Made by a program: the position numbers and the translations under genes. Below, in pieces: positions 42,866 to 52,335 of a stretch of 55,511 nt of DNA (within the stretch, counting starts at the first letter, position 1; every line of letters begins with the position of its first letter). Source of the DNA: Ignavibacteriales bacterium (GTDB taxonomy: Bacteria > Bacteroidota > Ignavibacteria > Ignavibacteriales > Ignavibacteriaceae); NCBI GenBank assembly GCA_020061995.1, contig JAGUXE010000151.1, forward strand, positions 1-55,511, written 5' to 3'. The notes beneath the pieces were generated by a model that did not search any database, was not told where the DNA came from, and saw nothing but the letters and a program-made list of their open reading frames with translations.

Positions 42866-45331
42866 ATGCGTTATCCCTTTCAAGAAGTTGAATCCAAATG
42901 GCAAAAATATTGGGAAGATAATAAGGTTTACAAAACCGATTTCTCCAAAACAGAAAATAAACTCTACACCCTTGTAATGTTCATTTATCCGAGTGGCTCC
43001 AAACTACACTGCGGTCATTGGTACAACTACGGACCAACCGATTCATGGGCGCGATTCAAAAAACTTAAAGGCTTCAACGTTTTTGAGCCGATGGGTTACG
43101 ATGCATTCGGATTACCCGCAGAAAACTACGCCATCAAAACCGGAATTCATCCTTACGACAGCACAATGACCAATATTAAAGATATTCGTCAGCAACTAAA
43201 AAAGATGGGCTGCATGTACGATTGGGATAACGAACTAATGACCTGCGTCCCCGAATATTATAAATGGAATCAATGGTTATTCCTACAGCTTCTTAAAAAA
43301 GGATTAGCATACAGAAAGAACGCACCGGTTAATTGGTGTACATCATGCAATACCGTTCTTGCCAACGAACAAGTACTTGGCGACGGCACCTGCGAACGAT
43401 GCGGCTCAACCGTTATCCAAAAAAATCTAACTCAATGGTTCTTTAAGATTACCGATTACGCCGAAGAATTATTACAAGGTTTGGAGACAATCAATTGGCC
43501 TGATAAAACAAAACTAATGCAGCGTAATTGGATTTGAAAAAGTGTTGGTGCGGAAGTTCACTTCAAAGTTGAGAATAGTGAAGAAGTAATTTCAGTCTTC
43601 ACAACACGCCCCGATACTTTATTCGGTGTTACGTATGTAGTTATTGCTCCCGAACATTCTTTAGTTGATAAATTAGTTGCTCCGGAAAATAAATCGGCAG
43701 TTGATGAATATCGTGAATCAACACGCAAACTAACCGAAATCGAACGAACCTCAACGGTAAAAGAAAAAACCGGTGTACCGCTTGGTACTTATGCAATTAA
43801 TCCCGTTAACGGTGAGCGCGTCCCAATTTGGATTGCAGATTACGCACTCCTTACTTATGGTACAGGCTGTGTTATGGCTGTCCCCGGACATGATGAACGT
43901 GACTTCGAATTTGCAACCAAGTTTAATTTACCAATCAGAAAAGTTATTCTTCAAGAAGGAACAAATGAAGCTGATGAATTAAAAGAGGCATTCACCGAAA
44001 TTGGGATAATGGTTAACTCAGCACAATTTAACGGTCTCCGTTCTGATGAAGGAAAAGCAAGTATTATAAAATCTCTTGAAGCAAATAATACCGGAAAAAG
44101 TAAAATCAATTTCCGATTGCGCGATTGGCTTATCTCCCGACAACGATATTGGGGAACCCCTATTCCGATTATTCATTGTCCTTCATGCGGTGAAGTTCCC
44201 GTTCCTGAAGATCAACTTCCGGTAGAACTGCCTTACGATGTTGAGTTTAAGCCGGCAGGAGAGTCTCCTCTCGCAGCAAATGAAAAGTTCATTAATGCTA
44301 AATGCCCGAAGTGCGGTGCCGATGCGAAAAGAGATCCCGATACAATGGATACTTTTGTCGATTCAAGCTGGTATTATTTCCGTTACTTAAATCCCAAAAT
44401 ATCGGATGCAATTTTTGATAAAGAATTAACCGATAAGTTTGTTCCTGTCGATATGTATGTCGGCGGTGCAGAACATGCAACTATGCATTTACTCTATTCA
44501 AGATTCATCCATAAATTTATGCGCGATATTGGATTAACCAAATCCAATGAACCATTCCAAACTCTTGTACATCAGGGAACCATTACAAATTCCGGCGCAA
44601 AGATGTCGAAGTCGAAAGGGAATGTTGTTAATCCCGATGACTTTACTAAAAATGTCGGTAACGATGTTTTCAGATTATACTTGATGTTCATGGGACCCTA
44701 TGAACAAGGGGGCGATTGGAGTGATAAAGGAATTTCCGGCACAGAACGATTTGTTCAGCGTGTTTATGATCTCTTTATGAATCACGAAAATGCTGCTAAA
44801 GAATTTCCTGCAAAAGAGAAATACGATCTTTCAACTTTAACCGATGTTGAGAAATCTATTTACAGAAAAATAAATCAAACTATAACTAAAGTCGAAGTAG
44901 AATTACAGCACTTCAGATTCAATACTGCAATAGCAAGTATGATGGAATTGATAAATGAATTAAAATCTTTACCAAATTGCAGTAAAGAAATTCAATCTTA
45001 CACATTAAACAGATTTGCGGTTATATTAGCTCCTCTCGCTCCTCACCTTGCCGAGGAGTGCTGGGAAAAAGTTGGTAACAATAAATCATTATTTAAAACT
45101 CCCGTCTGGTTTGAGCCTGATAAAGATGCATTAATCGAAGAGATTGCAAATGTTGCAGTTCAAATTAACGGCAAACTCCGCGCAACCATTGAAGTTCCGA
45201 CAAACAGCGAAGTTGAGGAAGTTAAAAGAATAGCTTATGCTGACGAACGTGTAAAGAAATGGTTTGAAGATAAAACTATCGTTAAAGAAATCTTTGTTAA
45301 GAATAAAATTCTTAACGTGGTAATAAAGTAA
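42866..45331 (+). CDS. leuS: Leucyl-tRNA synthetase, interrupted by an in-frame TGA
   Basis: 821 codons, the full bacterial LeuRS length, if one TGA at 43535-43537 (codon 224) is read through. Before it lie the N-terminal [19 protein letters not shown] segment (HIGH motif HCGH, residues 48-51) and MQRNWI. After it the same frame continues KSVGAEVHF, the editing motif [20 protein letters not shown] and KMSKS at residues 579-583. The normal motif is MQRNWIGKS, so a Gly codon GGA has become TGA by one base change. TGA is a real stop elsewhere here (the genes ending at 55463 and 28066). Sequencing error or a recent mutation is more likely than recoding. Confidence 0.9.
43535..43537 (+). other. 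In-frame TGA at a conserved glycine of leuS
   Basis: The codon follows ATT in ATT-TGA-AAA-AGT; all relatives I know have Gly here (NWIGKS or NWIGRS). The reading frame is unchanged on both sides. Confidence 0.9.
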
Positions 45332-45366
45332 ATTAAGAAAAATACTGTTCTATATAAGGAGAATAA

Positions 45367-46644
45367 ATGTTAGATATTAAATTAATCCGCGAAAATCCCG
45401 AACTTGTGCGACAAGGATTATTAAACAAGAATGCAAAAGATGTTGTCACTGAAGTTCTTGCTGTTGATGAAGAACGACGACAATTAATTCTTAGAACCGA
45501 TGAATTAAAATCAAAGCGTAACCAGGTTTCTGCAAAAATTCCGCAAATGAAAAAAGCGGGTGAAGATACAGCTCCCTTACTTGCTGAAATGAAACTTGTT
45601 TCCGATGAGATTACACAACTCGATATTATCCTTCGTGAGAAAGAGGAAGTATTAGAAGAGATTTTACGTTATACCCCTAATCTTTCACACTCTTCCGTTC
45701 CGGTCGGTAAAACAGCGGAAGAAAATGTTGAAACTAAAAAGTGGTTGCCCGATGGTTTTTCTTTTGAGAATGACTTTAAACCGCTTGATCATATTCAACT
45801 TGGGAAGAAGTTGAAGATTCTTGATTTTGAAAGAGGGACTAAAATCTCAGGCTCAGGTTTCCCATTGTATATCGGCAAAGGAGCAACTCTTGAAAGAGCA
45901 TTAATTAATTTTATGCTTGATTATCATTTGCAGCATCACGGTTATTCGGAGGTAATGCCTCCAATTTTGGTCAACCGTGAATCGATGAAAGGAACGGGAC
46001 AAATACCGAAAATGGAAGAGGATATGTACTTCATCGAAAAAGATGGTTTATATCCAATACCAACTGCTGAAGTCCCGATTACAAATATTCATCGCGATGA
46101 AATTCTTTCCGAAAAAGAATTACCCGTTAAGTATGTAGGCTACTCTCCCTGTTTCAGAAGGGAAGCCGGTTCATACGGAAAAGATTCAAAAGGATTTTTG
46201 CGAGTACATCAATTCAATAAAGTTGAAATGGTTAAATTTGTAAAACCTGAAACTTCTTACGATGAATTGGAGTTGTTAGTAAATGATGCAGAAGATATTC
46301 TTCAAGCATTGCATATTCCATATAGATTATTATTATTGTGTACGGGCGATTTAAGTTTTTCGGCGGCTAAATGTTACGATATCGAAACATGGTCTCCTGC
46401 AGAAAATAAATGGCTTGAAGCCTCGTCATGCAGTAACTTTGAGGCATTCCAGGCAAGAAGGGCAAATATAAGATTCAGAAGAGAAGAGACTAAAAAACCT
46501 GAATATCTTCATACATTAAATGGAAGCGGATTAGCTACAAGCCGTTTAATGGTTTCGATTCTGGAAAATAATCAAACACCTGAAGGACAAATTGTTGTTC
46601 CTAAAGTGCTTCAAAAATATACAGGTTTCGAGATTATCGATTAA
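45367..46644 (+). CDS. serS: Seryl-tRNA synthetase
   Basis: 425 residues, a standard bacterial class II SerRS. The N-terminal coiled-coil arm that grips the tRNA(Ser) extra arm spans about residues 25-105 (VDEERRQLILRTDELKSKRN). Catalytic motifs: motif 1 region GHLQHHGYSEVMPP-like HHGYSEVMPPILVN, motif 2 YSPCFRREAGSYGKDSKGFL, and motif 3 LHTLNGSGLATSRLMVSILEN. It charges tRNA(Ser) with serine. AAGGAG lies before the ATG. It follows leuS by 35 bases and is likely co-transcribed. Confidence 0.97.
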   Translation: MLDIKLIRENPELVRQGLLNKNAKDVVTEVLAVDEERRQLILRTDELKSKRNQVSAKIPQMKKAGEDTAPLLAEMKLVSDEITQLDIILREKEEVLEEILRYTPNLSHSSVPVGKTAEENVETKKWLPDGFSFENDFKPLDHIQLGKKLKILDFERGTKISGSGFPLYIGKGATLERALINFMLDYHLQHHGYSEVMPPILVNRESMKGTGQIPKMEEDMYFIEKDGLYPIPTAEVPITNIHRDEILSEKELPVKYVGYSPCFRREAGSYGKDSKGFLRVHQFNKVEMVKFVKPETSYDELELLVNDAEDILQALHIPYRLLLLCTGDLSFSAAKCYDIETWSPAENKWLEASSCSNFEAFQARRANIRFRREETKKPEYLHTLNGSGLATSRLMVSILENNQTPEGQIVVPKVLQKYTGFEIID

Positions 46645-46662
46645 GAATTAGAAAGTATATCT

Positions 46663-46723
46663 GCCACCAAGTCTCTAAGGCGCGTAGGATTTATTGAATT
46701 ATCTTGGTGACTTCGTGGCAATT
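46663..46723. repeat. Inverted repeat element after serS (service-gap repeat)
   Basis: GCCACCAAGTCTCTAAGGCG at 46663 and CTTGGTGACTTCGTGGC ending at 46719 form an imperfect inverted repeat. The wording (ACTTCGTGG, CAAGTCTCTAAGG) is related to, but distinct from, the other intergenic repeats. Confidence 0.45.
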
Positions 46724-46794
46724 ATTAATCAAAGCATGATTAATCAACAGAATTATCGTTTTATTTAATACCATCCGGGCAAGACAAGAATTTG

Positions 46795-48543
46795 ATGACA
46801 AATCTTTTCACATTAAAGAAATACTTTCTTCGTTATAAATGGAAGATTGTACTTGGAATTTTATTCATTCTCCTTTCCAATGCGGGAACGGTTTATGTTC
46901 CTCTAATAATTAAAGACTCAATTAATGAACTTCAAAGTTCATTAAATTATGACACGATTACGCGTCACGCAATTCTTATTGTTATTGCATCATTAATTTC
47001 GGGTATCTTCAGATTTTTAATCAGACAGACAATTATTGTTGTCTCAAGAGAAATTGAATATGATTTACGTGGTGATTTTTGGAGTCATATTCAGCAACTT
47101 CCGTTAAGGTATTTTCAGAATACTGCCACGGGAAATATTATGGCACACGCAACCAATGATATAAATGCGGTGCGCATGTTTATTGGTCCTGCCGTAATGT
47201 ATTCAATCGATACAATAATACGATTAGCGATTGTAGTTGTTATAATGGTTACGATAAGTCCGATGGTTACACTCTATGCATTACTTCCGCTGCCGTTATT
47301 ATCCATTTTGGTTTACGTTGTTGGAAAGAAAATACATGAACGTTTTACTCTCATTCAGGAAAAGTTTTCTGAATTGACAACCAAAGCGCAAGAGAATTTT
47401 TCCGGAATCCGTGTTGTTAAATCTTATGTTCGGGAAGAAAATGAAATAGACTCCTTCAAAGTGTTGAGCAAAGAATATCTTCAAAAGAATATGCATCTTG
47501 TTAAGCTTCAGGCATTGTTTCAGCCGATTTTATTTTTAGTTACAGGTCTATCGGTTATCATTGTAATGTGGTCTGGTGGTGTTAGTGTAATCGAAAAAGA
47601 ACTTTTACTTGGCGATATAACAGCGCTTATAATTTATCTCGGTATTTTAACTTGGCCAATGATAGCATTCGGTTGGGTTGTAAATATTATTCAGCAAGCC
47701 GAAGCAAGCATGAAACGATTGAACAAAATATTTAACGAACCTTATGAAATTGATGATTCTGCAGAAACCGATAAAAACATCGTTTCAATCAAAGGTGAAA
47801 TCAAACTAAAGAATGTTTCGTTCAGATATAATGAGAACTCACCGGTAATCTTAGACAATATTGATTTGACTATTCCATCAGGTACTTCGTTAGCAATAAT
47901 GGGACATACAGGAAGCGGTAAAACTTCATTTGTAAATTTAATTCCGCGTCTTTATGATGTAACCGATGGAGAAATATTAATCGATGGTCACCCGATTAAA
48001 ACAATTCCTCTTTCTGTTTTAAGAAACAATATTGGATTAGTTCAGCAAGAAACATTTCTCTTCTCCGATTCATTGTTAAACAACCTTGGATATGGGATGA
48101 GAGATCCTGATAAGGAAAATATTCTTAAAGCAGCCCGGATAGCTCAATTTGATAAAGATGTAAAAGAGTTTCCCAATCAATATGAAACAATAATTGGTGA
48201 AAGAGGTATAACCCTCTCCGGTGGACAAAAACAAAGGGCAACTCTAACAAGGGCGTTGGCTATAGATCCACAAATACTTATTCTTGATGATTCCTTCTCC
48301 GCTGTTGATACAAATACTGAAGAAGAGATATTGAGAAATCTAAAATCATTTATGAAAGAAAGAACAAGCATAATTATTAGTCATAGAGTCTCAACGGTAA
48401 AAGATGCGGATAAAATTATCGTACTTGAAAAGGGAAAAATTGCAGAGCTAGGTTCTCATAATGAATTGATCGCACTTAACGGTATTTATGCAGATATCTA
48501 TTACAAACAGCTTCTTGAAAAAGAGCTCGAAGAAATAAACTAA
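46795..48543 (+). CDS. ABC exporter half-transporter, degenerate-site subunit (MdlA-like)
   Basis: 582 residues. Six membrane helices (type I exporter fold) are followed by an ATP-binding domain: Walker A GHTGSGKTSF, the Q-loop, signature LSGGQKQR and Walker B ILILDDSFSAVD. The residue after the Walker B aspartate is Asp (about 500) instead of the catalytic Glu, which marks the degenerate site of heterodimeric exporters. A TTG three bases upstream is in frame, but the ATG is preferred. It forms a pair with the next gene, 20 bases downstream. Confidence 0.93.
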   Translation: MTNLFTLKKYFLRYKWKIVLGILFILLSNAGTVYVPLIIKDSINELQSSLNYDTITRHAILIVIASLISGIFRFLIRQTIIVVSREIEYDLRGDFWSHIQQLPLRYFQNTATGNIMAHATNDINAVRMFIGPAVMYSIDTIIRLAIVVVIMVTISPMVTLYALLPLPLLSILVYVVGKKIHERFTLIQEKFSELTTKAQENFSGIRVVKSYVREENEIDSFKVLSKEYLQKNMHLVKLQALFQPILFLVTGLSVIIVMWSGGVSVIEKELLLGDITALIIYLGILTWPMIAFGWVVNIIQQAEASMKRLNKIFNEPYEIDDSAETDKNIVSIKGEIKLKNVSFRYNENSPVILDNIDLTIPSGTSLAIMGHTGSGKTSFVNLIPRLYDVTDGEILIDGHPIKTIPLSVLRNNIGLVQQETFLFSDSLLNNLGYGMRDPDKENILKAARIAQFDKDVKEFPNQYETIIGERGITLSGGQKQRATLTRALAIDPQILILDDSFSAVDTNTEEEILRNLKSFMKERTSIIISHRVSTVKDADKIIVLEKGKIAELGSHNELIALNGIYADIYYKQLLEKELEEIN

Positions 48544-48563
48544 AAGTTTAACTACGGAAATAA

Positions 48564-50351
48564 ATGGCACAAGATTCCAAATCAGATGACGAAATACTCG
48601 GTAAAGCATACGACGCTAAATTAATGAAGCGTCTTCTTGGATATGTTAAACCATACAAGAAATATGTTATAGCTGCCATAATATTGAATATTATTGTTGC
48701 CGCACTCGGACCACTACGTCCTTACTTAACTAAAATCGCAGTTGATGATTATATCGTTAATAGTGACTTCGATGGATTATTTTACATTACTCTTGCTCTA
48801 TTTGGTTCATTGGTTTTCCAATCGGTGATGCAATATTTTCTTACTTACTACACGCAGTATCTCGGACAAAAAACAATTTACGATCTTCGCGTTAAGCTGT
48901 TCTCTCATACACAGAAACTTGCCGCAAAGTTTTTCGATAAAACTCCGATTGGTAGAATAGTTACACGAGTAACTAATGATATTGAATCATTAAACGAGCT
49001 CTTTTCATCCGGAATTGTAATGGTATTCAGTGATGTCTTTATAATACTCTGGATATTAGGTTTTATGTTTTTCCTCGATTGGCGGCTATCTCTTGTTTCG
49101 CTTTCTGTATTACCGATTTTGATTTACGGAACATTTCTTTTCAGAAAGAAAGTGCGTGAAAGTTATCGAGATGTGAGGTTTCACCTTGCAAGATTGAATT
49201 CCTATATGCAGGAACATGTAACGGGTATTTCTGTAGTTCAAATATTCCATAAGCAAAAAGATGAGATGAAGAACTTCTCATCGATTAATCAAGATCATAC
49301 AACTGCAAATATTAATTCTATTTTCTATTATGCGATATTTTATCCGGCGGTGGAATTAATAAGTTCAGCAGCAATTGCATTAATAATATGGTATGGCGGC
49401 GGTGAGATTATTCAGGCAAATCTTTCACTCGGGGTACTTTTTGCTTTTATCCAATATACAGAAATGTTCTTCAGACCGATTCGCGATTTGTCGGAAAAAT
49501 ATAATATAATGCAAACAGCAATGGCTTCTTCTGAAAGAATATTTAAGCTGCTTGATAACGATACTGTTATAAAAAATCCCGAGTCACCAATTCTCTTAAA
49601 CTCGGTAAAAGGGAAAATCGAATTTAAAGATGTCTCCTTTGCTTATAATGAAGAAGATTATGTCCTAAAAAATATTTCTCTTCAAATAAATCCCGGAGAA
49701 ACAGTTGCAATTGTCGGTGCTACAGGAGCGGGCAAAACAAGTATCATAAATATTTTAACCCGATTTTATGATATTACCAAAGGGGAAATTTCTCTAGATG
49801 GAATCAATATTCAATCATTGGATAAGCGTGAATTACGTAAATATATATCGGTGGTATTGCAGGATGTATTTCTCTTCTCTGGAACAATCCGTTCTAATAT
49901 AACAATGAATAACCCCGATATTAGCGACAAAGAAATGATGGAAGCTGCAAAACTTGTCGGTGCCGATCGTTTCATAAATAACCTTCCATTAAAATATGAT
50001 GAGCCGGTCAAGGAGCGTGGTGCAACTTTAAGCGTTGGACAAAAGCAATTAATTTCATTTGCGCGTGCGCTTGCTTATAATCCGCAAATCCTCATTTTAG
50101 ATGAGGCGACCTCCAGTGTTGATACCGAAACAGAGATACTTATTCAGAAGGCTATAGAAAAACTGCTTGTAGGAAGAACGGCTATTGTAATTGCACACAG
50201 ACTCTCAACAATACAAAACGCAAGCAAGATTATTGTTATGCACAAAGGAGAGATTAAAGAAACCGGAAATCATCAGGAGTTACTAGCAAAGAAGGGTATT
50301 TATTACAAACTCTATCAATTGCAATATAAAGATCAGGAAGTTATAGTTTAA
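48564..50351 (+). CDS. ABC exporter half-transporter, canonical-site subunit (MdlB-like)
   Basis: 595 residues. An N-terminal six-helix domain is followed by an ATP-binding domain with Walker A GATGAGKTSI, signature LSVGQKQL (one Gly replaced by Val) and Walker B ILILDEATSSVD, whose Glu is catalytic. With the preceding gene it would make a heterodimeric multidrug/lipid exporter of the MdlAB, TM287/288 or BmrCD type: the partner's intact LSGGQ faces this subunit's site. The substrate is unknown. It is convergent with a nucleotidyltransferase gene. Confidence 0.93.
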   Translation: MAQDSKSDDEILGKAYDAKLMKRLLGYVKPYKKYVIAAIILNIIVAALGPLRPYLTKIAVDDYIVNSDFDGLFYITLALFGSLVFQSVMQYFLTYYTQYLGQKTIYDLRVKLFSHTQKLAAKFFDKTPIGRIVTRVTNDIESLNELFSSGIVMVFSDVFIILWILGFMFFLDWRLSLVSLSVLPILIYGTFLFRKKVRESYRDVRFHLARLNSYMQEHVTGISVVQIFHKQKDEMKNFSSINQDHTTANINSIFYYAIFYPAVELISSAAIALIIWYGGGEIIQANLSLGVLFAFIQYTEMFFRPIRDLSEKYNIMQTAMASSERIFKLLDNDTVIKNPESPILLNSVKGKIEFKDVSFAYNEEDYVLKNISLQINPGETVAIVGATGAGKTSIINILTRFYDITKGEISLDGINIQSLDKRELRKYISVVLQDVFLFSGTIRSNITMNNPDISDKEMMEAAKLVGADRFINNLPLKYDEPVKERGATLSVGQKQLISFARALAYNPQILILDEATSSVDTETEILIQKAIEKLLVGRTAIVIAHRLSTIQNASKIIVMHKGEIKETGNHQELLAKKGIYYKLYQLQYKDQEVIV

Positions 50352-50368
50352 GTTTTTCTATTTATTGT

Positions 50369-50815
50369 TTATGAGGTTGAATCTAAATTTTCTAAATCTA
50401 TAATATCTTTTGGTCTACCGGTTGATTTTTTATTTTTAATTAATTCTTCTCGGCCAATAAAATCAATACTAACATCATCTATTTGCTTTTCAAATTTATT
50501 ACGATAACATTCTTCGAAATTAACACCATCAACCGCTAATAATATATCAATTCGATAAGGAGGATATCCAAGTTGAATGACATTTTCGCTGTTAAGAAAA
50601 TCCTCTATCTTAACATTATAGGAGCTAAAACCAAATTCAGAAAGTATATTTACCATTTTAGCAGCGTTTTGTTCGGTATTATTAATCCAGAAATCAATAT
50701 CTCCTGTATATCTTGGGAAACCATGTAAACCCACTGCATATCCGCCAACAATTAAATACTCAACGTGATTTTGATTTAACAATTTTACAAACTCTTTGAA
50801 GTCCCTGCTGAACAT
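50369..50815 (-). CDS. Minimal nucleotidyltransferase (DUF6036/MNT-like)
   Basis: 148 residues. The polymerase-beta-type motif is VEYLIVGGYAVGLHGFPRYTGDIDFWI (GG then DxD with Asp38 and Asp40 in DID), followed by YRIDILLAVDGVNFEE (third acidic residue) and the C-terminal GREELIKNKKSTGRPKDIIDLENL typical of small nucleotidyltransferases linked to toxin-antitoxin or abortive-infection loci. It overlaps the preceding small gene by 56 bases. The target of nucleotide transfer is unknown. Confidence 0.85.
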   Translation of the reverse strand: MFSRDFKEFVKLLNQNHVEYLIVGGYAVGLHGFPRYTGDIDFWINNTEQNAAKMVNILSEFGFSSYNVKIEDFLNSENVIQLGYPPYRIDILLAVDGVNFEECYRNKFEKQIDDVSIDFIGREELIKNKKSTGRPKDIIDLENLDSTS

Positions 50816-50957
50816 CTTTGGTCCCTTTTACTAAAACAAAATATTGTTGCCTAAGAATTTCGATTGCATCAATTCTTTCTTGATAGGAAACAGTCTTCCA
50901 ATAATCTGATTCTTTCTCGGGGTCTCTCCGATTTTTAATTCTAAGAATTTTATCCAT
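50760..50957 (-). CDS. Small protein upstream of nucleotidyltransferase
   Basis: 65 residues: MDKILRIKNRRDPEKESDYW, YQERIDAIEILRQQYF, and the end GLQRVCKIVKSKSR. The LRQQY and QRVxKIVK endings are typical of short proteins encoded directly upstream of minimal nucleotidyltransferases (recollection). It shares 56 bases with the nucleotidyltransferase gene, so the two are coupled. It could be the partner of a toxin-antitoxin-like pair; which of the two would be toxic is not known. Confidence 0.7.
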   Translation of the reverse strand: MDKILRIKNRRDPEKESDYWKTVSYQERIDAIEILRQQYFVLVKGTKDVQQGLQRVCKIVKSKSR

Positions 50958-51160
50958 CTAAATGACCATCTATTAATAATAACTTTTGACACAACAATTT
51001 ACTAATTCCAACTACTTAAGTAAATATAAATGTCTTTGACGTGATATTGCTAATTCATGGTGCTGCTGAAAAGAAAAGGTTAGTAATTCTCAACAAGCTA
51101 TTATCTCTTAATACTTTCTCTTATATTTGGGAAAAACAATTCTAAATCAAATTAAATCAT

Positions 51161-51176
51161 TTTACATTAATGTAAA
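51161..51176. promoter_or_regulatory. Palindromic candidate operator upstream of fbp
   Basis: Perfect 16-bp palindrome TTTACATTAATGTAAA ending 23 bases before the fbp start codon. Placement between -1 and -40 suggests repression or regulated initiation; the regulator is unknown. Confidence 0.5.
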
Positions 51177-51199
51177 TATAAAGTTTTAGGAGGTTCTTT

Positions 51200-52225
51200 A
51201 TGTCCAAACTTCGCTTTATGACTCTGGAACGTCATATCATTGAGGAAGAAAGAAAACACCCCGAAGCTACGGGTGAATTATCACGTCTTCTTTCTGATTT
51301 ATCTATCGCCGCAAAAGTAATCTCTCTGGAAGTAAATAAAGCAGGACTTGCCGAGATACTCGGCTTTACCGGTGATCAAAATGTTCATGGCGAAAATGTT
51401 AAAAAGCTTGATATCTATGCACATGATATGCTTTTCAGAGCAATGGATCATGGCGGACATTTATGTGTTATGGCTTCCGAAGAGGAAGAAAATATTATTC
51501 ATATTCCCTCGCACCACAGACTTGGTAAGTATGTCTTATTATTTGATCCACTTGACGGCTCATCAAATATTGATGCTAACGTAAGTATCGGGACAATATT
51601 TTCAATCTATAAAAGAATTTCTCCTGACGATACTCCAGGCACAATTGAAGATTGCCTTCAAGCGGGAATGCATCAAGTTGCTGCGGGTTATGTTGTTTAT
51701 GGTTCTTCAACGGTTCTGACTTACACTGCCGGTAATGGTGCACACAATTTTACACTCGAACCTTCCATCGGTGAATTTTTACTTTCACATGAGAATATTA
51801 AAATTCCCTCAAAAGGAAAAATTTATAGTATCAATGAAGGGAATTATAAATATTGGCATCCCGGACTTAAAAAATATATCAAATATCTTCAAGAAGAAGA
51901 CGAAGCAACAAGTCGTCCTTATTCAACTCGCTACATTGGATCGATGGTGGCAGATATTCATAGAACTTTGCTTTATGGCGGAATATTTATGTATCCGGCT
52001 GACTCACGAAGCCCAAACGGAAAACTTCGATTAATGTATGAATGTAATCCGGTTGCAATGATTATTGAGGCTGCTGGAGGTAGAGCAACCGATGGGAAAA
52101 AGAGATTACTGGAAATAGAGCCTTTCGAATTGCATCAAAGAGTACCGATTTTTGCCGGTAGTCCGGAAGATGTACTCATGGTTGAACATTTTATGCGTAA
52201 AGAAGAAGAATTTTTTAAGAGATAA
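51200..52225 (+). CDS. fbp: Fructose-1,6-bisphosphatase, class I
   Basis: 341 residues, the usual size of class I FBPase. It hydrolyses fructose 1,6-bisphosphate to fructose 6-phosphate for gluconeogenesis. Metal and substrate motifs: VMASEEEENI, LLFDPLDGSSNIDANVSIGT (the DPLDGSSN signature), then YIGSMVADIHRTLLYGG and the sugar-binding SRSPNGKLRLMYECNP with LRLMYE. AGGAGG precedes the ATG. A perfect 16-bp palindrome lies just upstream and a long perfect hairpin just downstream, so it seems to be a single-gene unit. Confidence 0.96.
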   Translation: MSKLRFMTLERHIIEEERKHPEATGELSRLLSDLSIAAKVISLEVNKAGLAEILGFTGDQNVHGENVKKLDIYAHDMLFRAMDHGGHLCVMASEEEENIIHIPSHHRLGKYVLLFDPLDGSSNIDANVSIGTIFSIYKRISPDDTPGTIEDCLQAGMHQVAAGYVVYGSSTVLTYTAGNGAHNFTLEPSIGEFLLSHENIKIPSKGKIYSINEGNYKYWHPGLKKYIKYLQEEDEATSRPYSTRYIGSMVADIHRTLLYGGIFMYPADSRSPNGKLRLMYECNPVAMIIEAAGGRATDGKKRLLEIEPFELHQRVPIFAGSPEDVLMVEHFMRKEEEFFKR

Positions 52226-52235
52226 TCCTTTTTTT

Positions 52236-52266
52236 ATTTCGATTCAATCTAAGATTGAATCGAAAT
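52236..52266. terminator. Long perfect hairpin downstream of fbp
   Basis: 15-bp arms ATTTCGATTCAATCT (52236-52250) and its exact reverse complement (52252-52266), separated by one A, about 10 bases after the fbp stop. No T-run follows; a T7 run precedes the hairpin. It may be a transcript-end stabiliser or a repeat instead of an intrinsic terminator. Confidence 0.5.
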
Positions 52267-52335
52267 GATTCAATTGAACATCTTACATACTATTATTTGG
52301 ATTAGGTGTTCTAAATTATTAAGAGGAGTATCATT

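Noticed and set aside
43535..43537. Selenocysteine or UGA-glycine genetic code
   Set aside because: TGA ends the genes at 55463 and 28066 in ATGA overlaps, and the position is Gly, not Cys or Sec; recoding of the whole genome is not supported.
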